Notes: generated by a model not told the origin, from the letters alone. 64,000 bases of DNA from Arenicola marina (GCA_964019135.1 OZ025248.1:71120119-71184118), one strand, 5' to 3'; numbered from the stretch's first letter, positions 33,270 through 45,756 are shown. Translations and numbers: made by a program.

Positions 33270-33733
33270 GCTCAAGGGTTTTTGGCGACGTGGCCAGTGT
33301 GTAGGCACGATGGTTTGTCTCGTACAAAGGGAAAAACTAGGGGTGTGATGAGAGAGGTCTACGACCATATTAAGGAGAGCACCAAATGTAAACAACTTAC
33401 GTTCATCCTACGACGTCATTAACTCCCACCCTTGCGACAAATTGACCGCCTGTATCTGGGGCACAGTTAGAGTAAAGCGTGGATGAACGGAAGCATTAGA
33501 TCGCGGCATATGCTGCTATTTATATAATTGACAAGAGGGGAAATATAACGCAGAGGCATTAACTTTGCCACTTGTTTGCGTTTGTTAATTAAACTGACTC
33601 ATATTGTGATGATTTGTCTTCGCTGGTACATCGAGTATGTGAGGTGGTATGATTTTATTTTTTTGGGGAATTAACTTTGCAGGTAGTTATGCTCAATATA
33701 AAATATGAGTTCTGTTTTATACGCGAGTAAACC

Positions 33734-33808
33734 ATATTGTAATATACTGTCATTATGAGAGTATATTACAATATTTGCGTTTGCTTATGACAGTGTCATA
33801 AGCAAACG
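33734..33808. other. Two adjacent perfect hairpins
   Basis: Hairpin 1: arms 33734-33747 and 33761-33774 (atattgtaatatac and its complement) with a 13-base loop. Hairpin 2: arms 33778-33791 and 33795-33808 (cgtttgcttatgac and its complement) with a 3-base loop. Only three bases separate them. Neither contains an open frame. Confidence 0.85.
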
Positions 33809-34106
33809 GAATCCTCTGAAGAGAATGCTAGCTACTGCGAGTGGGAATTATTGGATATGAGTAGATATCACATCATGTTGAAGGTATAAGGTCTTATTAC
33901 TTGCGCTGTTTGTTTCTTGCTTTAAGACGCATCGAACAGGTTATTCTTGGTGAAAATGTTATTGTTAAAAATAACTGATGATTGTTAAACCTAATAAAAG
34001 TAGCTGTTCGCTTGTCTGGAAGAAGGGTTTCATTCTCAAAGAATTTGGCCCCGTTGCCAAAGATTGCACAATAAAAATCTGGGTTGAGTAATTGATCAAT
34101 TGAGCA

Positions 34107-34600
34107 AAAAATGCATGTCATGATGTCTGTGCCATACATGTTATGATGTCTGTGGCATACATGCCATGATGTCTGTGGCATATATGTCATGACGTCTGTG
34201 GCATATAGGTTATGACGTCTGTGGCATATGTCATGACGTTGTGGCATACATGTCATGATGTCTGTGGCATACATGCCATGATGTCTGTGGCATATATGTC
34301 ATGACGCCTGTGGCATACATGTCATGATGTCTGTGACATACATGTCATGATGTCTGTGGCATACATGTCATGATGTCTGTGGCATATATGTCATGACGTT
34401 TGTGGCATACATGTCATGATTTCTGTGGCATATATGTCATGACGTATGTGGCATATATGTCATGACGTTTGTGGCATACATGTCATGATGTCTGTGGTAT
34501 ATATGTCATGACGTCTGTGGCATACATGTCATGACATTTGTATCATACATTTCAAGACATCTGTATCATACATGTCATGATATTTGTGACATGCCTGTCA
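34107..34600. repeat. 23-bp minisatellite
   Basis: About twenty copies of tgtggcatacatgtcatgat plus gtc, with gacgt variants. It decays to the right into looser copies of catgacgt and passes into the 27-bp array that follows. Confidence 0.88.
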
Positions 34601-34699
34601 TGACTTTTATGACCAGTTCATTACTATGACACCTGTGACATGCTTCTCGCGTCATCTGTCTATCATAATACGTCTGTCATTAAGTCTTCGGTTGTGAGG

Positions 34700-35155
34700 A
34701 CAATTACATATGTAACCTGTTGATCTGTTCATGACGCATTTGACCTTCATGATTCACGACGTATATGACTTATCGTGACCTATTTTATCTGCATATTATG
34801 AAATATCTCCTTGACTTGTTCATCATGATATATGTGACTTACATGCTTATCACGACGCCTGTGACCTACTTACTTGTCACGATGTATGAGACCTACTTGC
34901 TTATCATGACGCATATGACCTACTTGCGTATCTTGACATATGTGGCGTACTTGCTCATGACGTATGTGACCTACATGCTTTTCATGACGTATGTGACGTA
35001 TTTACTTATCATGACGTATGTGACCTATTTGCTCATCATGACGTATCTGACCTACTTGCTTGTCATGACGCATGTTACCTACTTGCTTATCATGACGTAT
35101 GTGACCTACTTTCTCATCATGACGTATGTGACTACTTGCGCGTCATGATGCTTGC
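34700..35155. repeat. 27-bp minisatellite
   Basis: The unit is gacgtatgtgacctacttgc plus ttatcat. The period is a multiple of 3, giving a plus-strand frame (34765-35148) with nine-residue MTYVTYLLI repeats. The preceding 23-bp array shares the catgacgt core, so the two are probably related. The frame is a repeat translation. Confidence 0.85.
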
Positions 35156-35159
35156 GACT

Positions 35160-36930
35160 ACCTGATGATGAGGTATGCGAATTGCTGATCAAGATACTAC
35201 CACAACGATGTCGTCACAACGATGTCATTATGTCATTAGAGGTGGCGAGAGAAGTTAAAACTACCTGAACCATCGACAATAACGCTGAATATCTTCGTTT
35301 CGTTTATATGCACCTTAACTGAATAAACATTACATGCTTTGTTACACGTTTTTTCCCTATGCATTACCACAATAGTAAATGAGTCAGGCAATTACACAGA
35401 CCGTCATCAATATGTAAAAATTGTGACAATAATAACGAATAATGGAATCGATCATTTTGGCTAAACCGTTTATTAGCAGAATGCGAGGTCTAGTAGGTAA
35501 CATGTTTATTATCGAGTGTGCACTGCTAGGCCAACCCAAGCGACCGACGCGCGTTGCGAATCCCACCTGTACAAATTAGCAGCAACTGTGACTACGACAA
35601 ACTCTGCCGCTCTTACATTTTAGTTGTCATAGGCAAACTTATGTACCCGGAAAACATAATAACCGGAGATAAACTCAGGATAGACAAAAACCAAGAGATT
35701 ATTTATTATTATAAATTATATTTACTCATGTATTGGACCACTAATTGAAAAAGCTTCTAAAATGTTCTATGACCAACATTACTTATTTTCTTTACAAAAA
35801 CATTTATCTTCTATTAATAAACCAAGTAAAAGGTACGCGAGTCCGATTTCCAGAGTATAGTGTAGGGTACTTTCTTTTTTATTATTAGGCCTTCCATGTG
35901 AATCAGCCAAGGAAAAATTGACATTGCTGTAAGTGGACTAGACGTCCCGTCATGGGGCTCGAGGTCACGTGATCATATCGCGGCGGGAGAGGTCGTGTGG
36001 TGCATTGGAATGGTCCGGCGAGATGAATGACACGATATAATTCCCATTAGAAACGATAATCAACCGTCAAAGCATATTAAATAATCACCACATGAAGAAA
36101 TTTAATTTAGGATCAAAATTATGGGACGAAGAAAGTCATTTTAGGAAGAGACTTTGCAATAAACCACGCATACCGATTATTTACTTCCATTTCCACATTT
36201 AAAGCAAACAGTATTTGCATAGAGCGCACTAAGGCATGTACAAATACTTCATACATAGTCACCCCTAATCTGGACGGAAAGTACGATAACATTGCATTGT
36301 GAGAAGGACCAGAAAGTTAGATAATAACAAATTACATTTAACACATTTTTTTGAATGTTGTTTACTTAATTAATTTTGTATGGGTGAACATGCTTGCTTC
36401 AACGAAAAAAAAATAGTTGTGATTTTTATTTTCCCAAACGATATACCATCCATCCGACCGTCCGGGCGGCCCGTGTAGCCTCGGCATTTTTCGCCAGCCA
36501 TCTAACTTGGGATGACCCCTGGGGATCTGGTTCTGCCCATAATCCATGTTATAATTAACCCACGAAATCAATTACGACAACAAATATCAGGTGTGAGTAA
36601 TATGTCAGCTACAATGATTCGCACTTACCACGAAGAAAGACGTATGGTTCAGTTCAAAATATGTTTGCAAATGGACAGAGGGCTGGAACCACACTTTGTT
36701 GCCTAATTATTATAATATTCATACAAAATCAGCCGAACATGCTGGACAAGTAATACATAACACAATGGAAAGTAAAAAAATACTTCACCTTATAATACCG
36801 TTCGTAATTAATTACAAGATAGAGTAAATATTATAGTTTTATGTACTCTGCGATTACAGCAGCACCTTCAATAATTTTAATTCACAAGTTGATAATGACG
36901 CGTGAAAAAAAAACTGCCGTCTGAGAAATG
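35160..36930. other. AT-rich stretch 3' of the GT92 gene
   Basis: No exon or repeat relation found. It includes the 3' flank of the minus-strand GT92 gene: a variant poly(A) signal (ATTAAA on minus, 36876-36881) lies about 50 bases after its stop codon. Confidence 0.4.
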
Positions 36931-38358
36931 CTAAAGCTCTAAGGCCTCAAAGACAAGAAGAACTCTGGGCAGGAGTTGGTCCTTGAACGCCAGGGCTGAG
37001 GGGTCGTCTCGTACATGCCGTTTGAGACGCTGGCATTCAGCGGTGGAAAAGTGACAGCGTTTGTAATGATGGACCAATGCCCTACTGGGATGGACGTCGG
37101 CGGCCCAGAACACTCCCACATCGCTCGTCCGGATCATACAATAATGATTCTGCAGGACGATACATTTTTGTGGATTGATGAGAGATTTACTGGCGTATCC
37201 CGGGGGGCTCACGGGAAGTCTCGTCACGTGGTGCATCGTCACAAGTTCGACGGGATTTGAAGTGAATGAGTCTTCGGTGTGGTTGTAATAATCCAGGAAG
37301 AAATATGCATTCCGGAACATGAACGAGGGAGGTGGGTTTGGGCCAAACCCTCCCAGATTCTCGATGAGGGTAGGTAGGGATTGTGTTCGCGAGGGAATGA
37401 GAAATTCGTCGAAATCCAGAACCAGGATGTATCGATAGCGGCGCATATTTCGGTAGAGACAGTCGTTAAGGGCGGGGATGACGGTCAGTTTCTGGCATAG
37501 CGTGCACCACTCTTCCATAGGTGGCGCTACCGGTCTTACGATGACCGTTTCATTCGTGGAATTTGCATAGAAATTAAGAACTCTGGACGCCTCGGGATTC
37601 AGACGACTTGTGTAGATATTAAATTGACTGACTCCCAGGAGACGATGGAATTCAATCCACTCGATCAGGTAAGAAGGGTCAATGTGTCCATAGGTCACTG
37701 GGACGCACGCACCAATGGCGTGGCGACTCACATTCCGCCCCCGTGGCGTCGCTACCGTCACGGGCACCATCACCGCGGGGTTCTGGCAGCGATCGAACAC
37801 TAGAGACACATTGCGGGGATAATCGGAACCCTGGCCTCCGCTCGCGGGCAGGACGCAACTGTACAACATCTCCTGATACCTGTCCCCCTGCAACAGACAT
37901 CCTCGCCCGGTATCGCGGGCTTCCGTCGTCGTTACCACTGGATACAGCAGACCCGGATACCACAGCTGACAGAAGACCGTCGCGTTATTATGTCTCCAGG
38001 CACTGACGGCCAGGATTCGCAGGACTCGCTCTGGATCACGGGAGCGGCGCCGATCGTCTAAATACGCGCCGAAGATCAATATCCGGGTACCGGTGGTCGG
38101 CTCCCTGACCACGTGCCACAGCCCGTTGACAAGGACGCTGTTACGTGGCGCCACCGGCGGCTTCCGGCAGCGCGAGGATGCGACAATCTCTTCCGAGAGG
38201 CGGCGCTCCGCAAGGGTCACGTTGTCACTGGACGTTGGTACGGCGATCGCGGGGTAAATCAGGCCGCCCCCCAGTCCCACTAGTGTATAGGCCAGCGATA
38301 CCAGCGTCACCACCAGCGCCGTCAGGCAACTGAAAGACAGATGGAGCACCGGCTGCAT
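36931..38358 (-). CDS. Glycosyltransferase family 92 (DUF23) protein, intronless
   Basis: This is a 475-residue protein from the ATG at 38356-38358; an in-frame TAG lies shortly upstream, so the start is firm. It is a predicted type II Golgi or ER membrane enzyme: a hydrophobic anchor (about 8-35) follows a short N-terminus, then a lumenal region with several Asn-X-Ser/Thr sites. The GT92 domain spans about 215-455: GACVPVTYGHIDPSYLIEWI, the conserved EFHRLLGVSQF, NDCLYRN, and the metal-binding acidic motif in VLDFDEFLIP, then a C-terminal KCIV...VHHYKRC section. GT92 members in nematodes are beta-1,4-galactosyltransferases acting on fucose of N-glycan cores; the substrate here is inferred only. 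No introns; it could be a retrogene or a member of an intronless expansion. The codons are GC-rich against AT-rich flanks. Confidence 0.92.
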   Translation of the reverse strand: MQPVLHLSFSCLTALVVTLVSLAYTLVGLGGGLIYPAIAVPTSSDNVTLAERRLSEEIVASSRCRKPPVAPRNSVLVNGLWHVVREPTTGTRILIFGAYLDDRRRSRDPERVLRILAVSAWRHNNATVFCQLWYPGLLYPVVTTTEARDTGRGCLLQGDRYQEMLYSCVLPASGGQGSDYPRNVSLVFDRCQNPAVMVPVTVATPRGRNVSRHAIGACVPVTYGHIDPSYLIEWIEFHRLLGVSQFNIYTSRLNPEASRVLNFYANSTNETVIVRPVAPPMEEWCTLCQKLTVIPALNDCLYRNMRRYRYILVLDFDEFLIPSRTQSLPTLIENLGGFGPNPPPSFMFRNAYFFLDYYNHTEDSFTSNPVELVTMHHVTRLPVSPPGYASKSLINPQKCIVLQNHYCMIRTSDVGVFWAADVHPSRALVHHYKRCHFSTAECQRLKRHVRDDPSALAFKDQLLPRVLLVFEALEL

Positions 38359-38609
38359 ATACACGAGTATCTATACAATCGTGCATTATTATAATAAACA
38401 TGGAATATTTGACCTTTAGTTACAGCTAAGCATACATGAATTTTCAACCTGCTTTTCCACCAACTATTGCTTTCTTTTTGTCATTTCTCGGGCATATTTT
38501 ATCTGATTTCGTTAGAGTTATCCCTGTAACAAATATGTATGCGTTATCAGATGTTAAAAGGCTGCAATATCGATATGCTGATGTCGTAGTAAAGCAGGCC
38601 ATATTTTGT

Positions 38610-40255
38610 GATATGAGACACGATATGCATATCACAGTGATAACCAAGGTGTCACGATATGTATATCACTGATAATCAAGGTGTCACGATACGTATATCA
38701 CAGTGCTAACCACGGTGCCACGATATGCATATCACAGTGATAACCCAGGTGTCACGATACGTATATCATAGTGATAACCATGGTGTCACGATATGTATAT
38801 CACAGTGATAGCCCAGGTGTCACGATACGTATATCATAGTGATAACCATGGTGTCACGATATGTATATCACAGTGATAACCCAGGTGTCACGATACGTAT
38901 ATCATAGTGATAATCATGGTGTCACGATATGTATATCACAGTGCTAACCACGGTGTCACGATATGTATATCACTGATAATCAAGGTGTCACGATACGTAT
39001 ATCACAGTGCTAACCACGGTGCCACGATATGCATATCACAGTGATAACCCAGGTGTCACGATACGTATATCATAGTGATAACCATGGTGTCACGATATGT
39101 ATATCACAGTGATAACCCAGGTGTCACGATACGTATATCATAGTGATAATCATGGTGTCACGATATGTATATCACAGTGCTAACCACGGTGTCAGGATAT
39201 GTATATCACAGTGTTAACCATGGTGTCACGATATGTATATCACAGTGCTAACCACGGTGTCACGATATGTATATCACTGATAATCAAGGTGTCACGATAC
39301 GTATATCATAGTGATAACCATGGTGTCACGATATGTATATCACTGATAATCAAGGTGTCACGATACGTATATCATAGTGATAACCATGGTGTCACGATAT
39401 GTATATCACAGTGCTAATCAAGGTGTCACGATATGTATATCACAGTGATAACCTAGGTGTCACGATACGTATATCATCGTGATAACCAAGGTGTCACGAT
39501 ATGTATATCACAGTGCTAACCACGGTGTCAGGATATGTATATCACAGTGATAACCACGGTGTCACGATACGTATATCACAGTGATAACCATGGTGTCACG
39601 ATATGTATATCACAGTCATAACCATGGTGTCACGATACGTATATCACAGTGATAACCATGGTGTCACGATATGTATATCACAGTCATAACCATGGTGCCA
39701 CGATATGCATATCATAGTGATAACCATGGTGTCACGATATGTATATCACAGTGATAACTAAGGTGTCAAGATATGTATATCACAGTGATAACCATGGTGC
39801 CACAGTGATAACCAAGGTGTCACGATATGTATATCACAGTGATAACCATGGTGCCACAATAGGTATATTACAGTGATAACCACGGTGCCACGATATGTAT
39901 ATCACAGTGATAACCATGGTGCCACGATATGTATATCACAGTGATAACCACGGTGTTACGATATGCATATCATAGTGAGAACCACGGTGTCACGATACGC
40001 ATATCACAGTGATAACCCAGGTGTCTCGATATGTATATCACAGTGATAACCATGGTGTCACGATATGTATATTACAGTGAGAACCATGGGGTCACGATAC
40101 TTATATCACAGTGATAACCACGGTGTCACGTTATGTATATCACAGTGATAACAATGGTTTCACGATATGTATATTACAGTGAGAACCATGGGGTCACGAT
40201 ACCTATATCACAGGGATAACCAAGGTGTCAGGATGTATATATCACAGTAAGAACC
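38610..40255. repeat. 34-bp minisatellite (about 48 copies)
   Basis: The unit is gtgtcacgatatgtatatca plus cagtgataaccatg, with atacgtatatc and atatgcatatc variants. Each unit carries a near-palindrome around gatatgcatatc. It begins about 250 bases upstream of the GT92 start codon and degenerates near 40255. Confidence 0.92.
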
Positions 40256-40409
40256 AAAGTGTTCGGAGTCAACATCAACACTCAAACCCACGTGCTCACA
40301 ATGATGAGTAATCCGCAAAACGACCCATGTGAAATGTTGTCTGGGACTTCGGGATGCGCAATCTCTGGATCTGGAAGCCGTAGACGTCTAACTCCCTGAA
40401 CGGTTGCTA

Positions 40410-41290
40410 GGCTGCTGCTGCTCGACTGTTGGTAACCGAGGCAACATACCGATGTTGCTAGACTGCACGAGACAGAGGTAACAGACGGATGTTGCTATAC
40501 ACAAAGCCAAAGCCACAGACGACTGCTGCACGAGACCTAGGTTGTTGCAGACGGCTGTTGCTAGTCTACACGTGACCGAGGCTGTTGCAGACGGCTGTTG
40601 CTAGCCTACACGTGACCGAGGCTGTTGCAGACGGCTGTTGCTAGGCTACACGTGACCGAGGCTGTTGCAGACGGCTGTTGCTAGTCTACACGTGACCGAG
40701 GCCTGTTGCAGACGGTTGTTGCAGACGGCTGTTGCTAGTCTACACGTGACCGAGGCTGTTGCAGACGGCTGTTGCTAGTCTACACGTGACCGAGGCCTGT
40801 TGCAGACGGTTGTTGCAGACGGCTGTTGCTAGTATACACGTGACCGAGTCTGTTGCAGACGGCTATGGCAGACGGCTGTTGCTAGTCTACACGTGACCGA
40901 GACTGTTGCAGACGGTTGTTGCAGACGGCTGTTTCTAGTCTAGACGTGACCGAGGCTGTTGCAGACGGCTGTTGCTAGTCTACACGTAACCGAGGCTGTT
41001 GCAGACGGCTATGGCAGACGACTGTTGCTAGTCTACACGTGACCGAGGCTGTTGCAGACGGCTATGGCAGACGGCTGTTGCTAGTCTACACGTGACCGAG
41101 GCTGTTGCAGACGGCTGTTGCAGACGGTTGTTGCTAGTCTGCACCAGACCGAGGCTGTTGCAGACGGCTATGGCAGACGGCTGTTGCTAGTCTGCACCAG
41201 ACCGAGGCTGTTGCAGACGACTGTTACTAGTCTGCACGAGACGGAGGATGTTGCAGACGGCTGTTGCAGACGGCTGTTGCTAGGCTGTCT
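40410..41290. repeat. 40-bp minisatellite (about 20 copies)
   Basis: The unit is gaggctgttgcagacggctg plus ttgctagtctacacgtgacc. Some copies have an extra gttgcagacg or gctatggcagacg insertion. Most copies in the first two thirds contain the E-box CACGTG, replaced by caccag or cacgag near the right end. The first 120 bases are degenerate. Confidence 0.9.
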
Positions 41291-41756
41291 GAGACCGTGG
41301 CAGCATATGTCTGCTGTTGGTCGCTCACCGTTCTGCGCGTGTTGTATCATAGATGAATAACTGCGTCTGGTGGTGGCGAGGCCTGGAAAGGGAAAACTAT
41401 ACGTCATGGGAATAAAACAAGGAACGGAAGTCATGATTATGACTCCATACAGCATCGGTCGGGCTGTTTTATTAGTTTAGGGGTGACTTCAGGGACACAG
41501 GGCAGCACATGCCGAGAGCCTGTCTGGACACCAAAACGCGCTCCTGTGGTTATTTATAGCATGTTTAACGGCGCAACGGAGGCGGGGCGTCTCAAGTCTG
41601 CCAATAAAACTAAGACTCGCAGGTCAGATGGGAAGAGTTTTGGCTTGTCTGAGACACGGTCTTGCCAGCAAGATGCGAATTGTATGTGTAGTTGCTTCCA
41701 GCGTTAGACAGTTATGGTCAACTATAAGTAAAACCAGACTACAATATGCATAAAGC

Positions 41757-44480
41757 TCCGCCCGCATGTTGATGCCCGCACGTCGGTACCCACGCCCACA
41801 TGTCGGAACCCATACCCGCATGTGGATATCTGCGCCCGCATGTTGATGCCCGCACGTCGGTACCCACGCCCACATGTCGGAACCTATACCCGCATGTGGA
41901 TATCTGCGCCCGCATGTTGATGCCCGCACGTCGGTACCCACGCCCACATGTCGGAACCCATACCCGCATGTGGATATCTGCGCCCGCATGTTGATATCCG
42001 TACGTCGGTACCCACGCCCACATGTCGGAACCCATACCCGCATGTGGATATCTGCGCCCGCATGTTGATATTCGTACGTCGGTACCCACGCCCACATGTC
42101 GGAACCCATACCCGCATGTGGATATCTGCGCCCGCATGTTGATATTCGTACGTCGGTACCCACGCCCACATGTCGGAACCCATACCCGCATGTGGATATC
42201 TGCGCCCGCATGTTGATATTCGTACGTCGGTACCCACGCCCACATGTCGGAACCCATACCCGCATGTTGATATCGGCGCCCGCATGTTGATATCCGTATG
42301 TCGGTACCCACGCCCACATGTCGGAACCCATACCCGCATGTGGATATCTGCGCCCGCATGTTGATATTCGTACGTCGGTACCCACGCCCACATGTCGGAA
42401 CCCATACCCGCATGTTGATATCGGCGCCCGCATGTTGATATCCGTACGTCGGTACCCACGCCCACATTTCGGAACCCATACCCGCATGTGGATATCTGCG
42501 CCCGCATGTTGATATCCGCACGTCGGTACCCACGCCCACATGTCGGAACCCATACCCGCATGTGGATATCTGCGCCCGCATGTTGATATCCGTACGTCGG
42601 TACCCACGCCCACATGTCGGAACCCATACCCGCATGTGGATATCTGCGTCCGCATGTTGATATCCGTACGTCGGTACCCACGCCCACATGTCGGAACCCA
42701 TACCCGCATGTGGATATCTGCGCCCGCATGTTGATATCCGTACGTCGGTACCCACGCCCACATGTCGGAACCCATACCCGCATGTTGATATCGGCGCCCG
42801 CATGTTGATATCCGTACGTCGGTACCCACGCCCACATGTCGGAACCCATACCCGCATGTGGATATCTGCGCCCGCATGTTGATATCCGCACGTCGGTACC
42901 CACGCCCACATGTCGGAACCCATACCCGCATGTGGATATCTGCGCCCGCATGTTGATATCCGTACGTCGGTACCCACGCCCACATGTCGGAACCCATACC
43001 CGCATGTGGATATCTGCGCCCGCATGTTGATATCCGTACGTCGGTACCCACGCCCACATGTCGGAACCCATACCCGCATGTGGATATCTGCGCCCGCATG
43101 TTGATATCCGCACGTCGGTACCCACGCCCACATGTCGGAACCCATACCCGCATGTGGATATCTGCGCCCGCATGTTGATATCCGCACGTCGGTACCCACG
43201 CCCACATGTCGGAACCCATACCCGCATGTGGATATCTGCGCCCGCATGTTGATATCCGTACGTCGGTACCCACGCCCACATGTCGGAACCCATACCCGCA
43301 TGTGGATATCTGCGCCCGCATGTTGATATCCGTACGTCGGTACCCACGCCCACATGTCGGAACCCATACCCGCATGTGGATATCTGCGCCCGCATGTTGA
43401 TATCCGCACGTCGGTACCCACGCCCACATGTCGGAACCCATACCCGCATGTGGATATCTGCGCCCGCATGTTGATATCCGCACGTCGGTACCCACGCCCA
43501 CATGTCGGAACCCATACCCGCATGTGGATATCTGCGCCCGCATGTTGATATCCGTACGTCGGTACCCACGCCCACATGTCGGAATCCATACCCGCATGTG
43601 GATATCTGCGCCCGCATGTTGATATCCGCACGTCGGTACCCACGCCCACATGTCGGAACCCATACCCGCATGTGGATATCTGCGCCCGCATGTTGATATC
43701 CGCACGTCGGTACCCACGCCCACATGTCGGAACCCATACCCGCATGTGGATATCTGCGCCCGCATGTTGATATCCGCACGTCGGTACCCACGCCCACATG
43801 TCGGAACCCATACCCGCATGTGGATATCTGCGCCCGCATATTGATGCCCCCACGTCGGTACCCACGCCCACATGTCGGAACCCACACCCGCATGTGGATA
43901 TCTGCGCCCGCATGTTGATATTCGTACGTCGGTACCCACGCCCACATGTCGGAACCCATACCCGCATGTGGATATCTGCGCCCGCATGTTGATATCCGTA
44001 CGTCGGTACCCACGCCCACATGTCGGAACCCATACCCGCATGTGGATATCTGCGCCCGTATGTTGATGTCCCCACGTCGGTACCCACGCCCACATGTCGG
44101 AACCCATACCCGCATGTGGATATCTGCGCCCGCATGTTGATACCCGCACGTCGGTACCCACGCCCACATGTCGGAACCCACACCCGCATGTGGATATCTG
44201 CGCCCGCATGTTGATATCCGTACGTCGGTACCCACGCCCACATGTCGGAACCCATACCCGCATGTGGATATCTGCGCCCGTATGTTGATACCCGCACGTC
44301 AGTACCCACGCCCACATGTCGGAACCCATACCCGCATGTTGATATCTGCGCCCGCATGTTGATATCCGTACGTCGGTACCCACGCCCACATGTCGGAACC
44401 CACACCCGCATGTGGATATCTGCGCCCGCATGTTGATGCCCGCACGTCGGTACCCACGCCCACATGTCGGAACCCACACA
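41757..44480. repeat. 74-bp minisatellite (about 37 copies)
   Basis: The unit includes cccacgcccacatgtcggaa, then cccatacccgcatgtggata, then tctgcgcccgcatgttgata, then tccgtacgtcggta. Copies are very similar and differ mainly at the tccgtacg / tccgcacg / ttcgtacg / gcccgcacg position. No stop codon occurs in any minus-strand frame, giving three overlapping frames of 785-991 codons. On the plus strand each unit makes the same 64-codon frame. I judge this to be non-coding satellite DNA. Confidence 0.95.
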
Positions 44481-44640
44481 AGCATGTCCGCATGTTAGTG
44501 TCCGCGTGTTGATAACATGTTGATAACCACGACCGCATATTGATGACCACGCCCGCATGTTGATGACCACGCCCGCATGTTGATGACCACGCCCGCATGT
44601 TGGTACCCGCGCCCGCATGTTGGTACGCCCACCTGCAAGC
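44481..44640. repeat. Degenerate 20-22-bp precursor-like edge of the 74-bp array
   Basis: Short units such as cacgcccgcatgttgatgac repeat five or six times beyond the regular array. They share the cgcccgcatgttgat core with the 74-bp unit, suggesting that the long unit arose from shorter ones. Confidence 0.7.
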
Positions 44641-44752
44641 TGGTTCCCATATCGTGGCGGGTACCAGCTCATCACAGATTCTACAGGAAATCGGGATCTA
44701 GCGCCCCCAGACATGTTGTACTGTCATAACGGTCTCCTCGACGTTAGCTCAA

Positions 44753-44786
<34 letters not shown>

Positions 44787-44790
44787 GGGG
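44753..44790. repeat. (GA)n followed by a 15-base G run
   Basis: A dinucleotide GA run passes directly into G15 at 44776-44790. It is a pure purine tract, prone to triplex or quadruplex structure. Confidence 0.9.
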
Positions 44791-44936
44791 CAAATCTAAA
44801 TCTGTAATGGCAAAAAGGAGAGGGCGGGCAAAAGTGAACATGAATGTAGGTTCTATGTGTCATGGGTACGTGTTTGGGAGGGGGATGGTCAATGTAAATA
44901 TATATGTTATCGGTGAGAGTGCGAGGATGGTTAAAA

Positions 44937-45615
44937 GTGTGAATGTATGGGTGAAGAGGAGAGGCGCTATGATAGTAAAGTGTGAAGGGATGGGTGAAGA
45001 GGAGAGGCGCTATGATAGTAAAGTGTGAATGTATGGGTGAAGAGGAGAGGCGCTATGATAGTAAAGTGTGAATGTATGGGTGAAGAGGAGAGGCGCTATG
45101 ATAGTAAAGTGTGAATGTATGGGTGAAGAGGAGAGGCGCTATGATAGTAAAGTGTGAATGTATGGGTGAAGACGAGAGGCGCTATGATAGTAAAGTGTGA
45201 ATGTATGGGTGAAGAGGAGAGGCGCTATGATAGTAAAGTGTGAATGTATGGGTGAAGAGGAGAGGCGCTATGATAGTAAAGTGTGAATGTATGGGTGAAG
45301 ACGAGAGGCGCTATGATAGTAAAGTGTGAATGTATGGGTGAAGAGGAGAGGCGCTATGATAGTAAAGTGTGAATGTATGGGTGAAGAGGAGAGGCGCTAT
45401 GATAGTAAAGTGTGAATGTATGGGTGAAGAGGAGAGGCGCTATGATAGTAAAGTGTGAATGTATGGGTGAAGACGAGAGGCGCTATGATAGTAAAGTGTG
45501 AATGTATGGGTGAAGAGGAGAGGCGCTATGATAGTAAAGTGTGAATGTATGGGTGAAGAGGAAAGGCGCTATGATAGTAAAGTGTGAATGTATGGGTGAA
45601 GAGGAGAGGCGCTAA
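44937..45615. repeat. 41-bp minisatellite (about 16 copies)
   Basis: The unit is gtgaatgtatgggtgaagag plus gagaggcgctatgatagtaaa. The copies are almost identical (occasional gacgag for gaggag), so the array is probably young or often homogenised. Confidence 0.93.
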
Positions 45616-45756
45616 AGTGTATAATTGTGGTTTGGTGAAAGTGAGGGGCGACTGGAGGTGGAGGAGTGGGGTGGAAGAGGGGGGGGGGGTCAACGACTTA
45701 TCATTACATTATCCTTGCTTATAACACACGGACGACTGTAAGTTTCATGCACTGGT

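Noticed and set aside
34765-35148. 127-codon frame with MTYVTYLLI repeats resembling a membrane protein
   Set aside because: The hydrophobic text is an effect of the 27-bp repeat.
41624-44714. Three minus-strand frames of 785-991 codons
   Set aside because: They translate the same 74-bp satellite in three phases, with no distinct domain, splice structure or conserved start.
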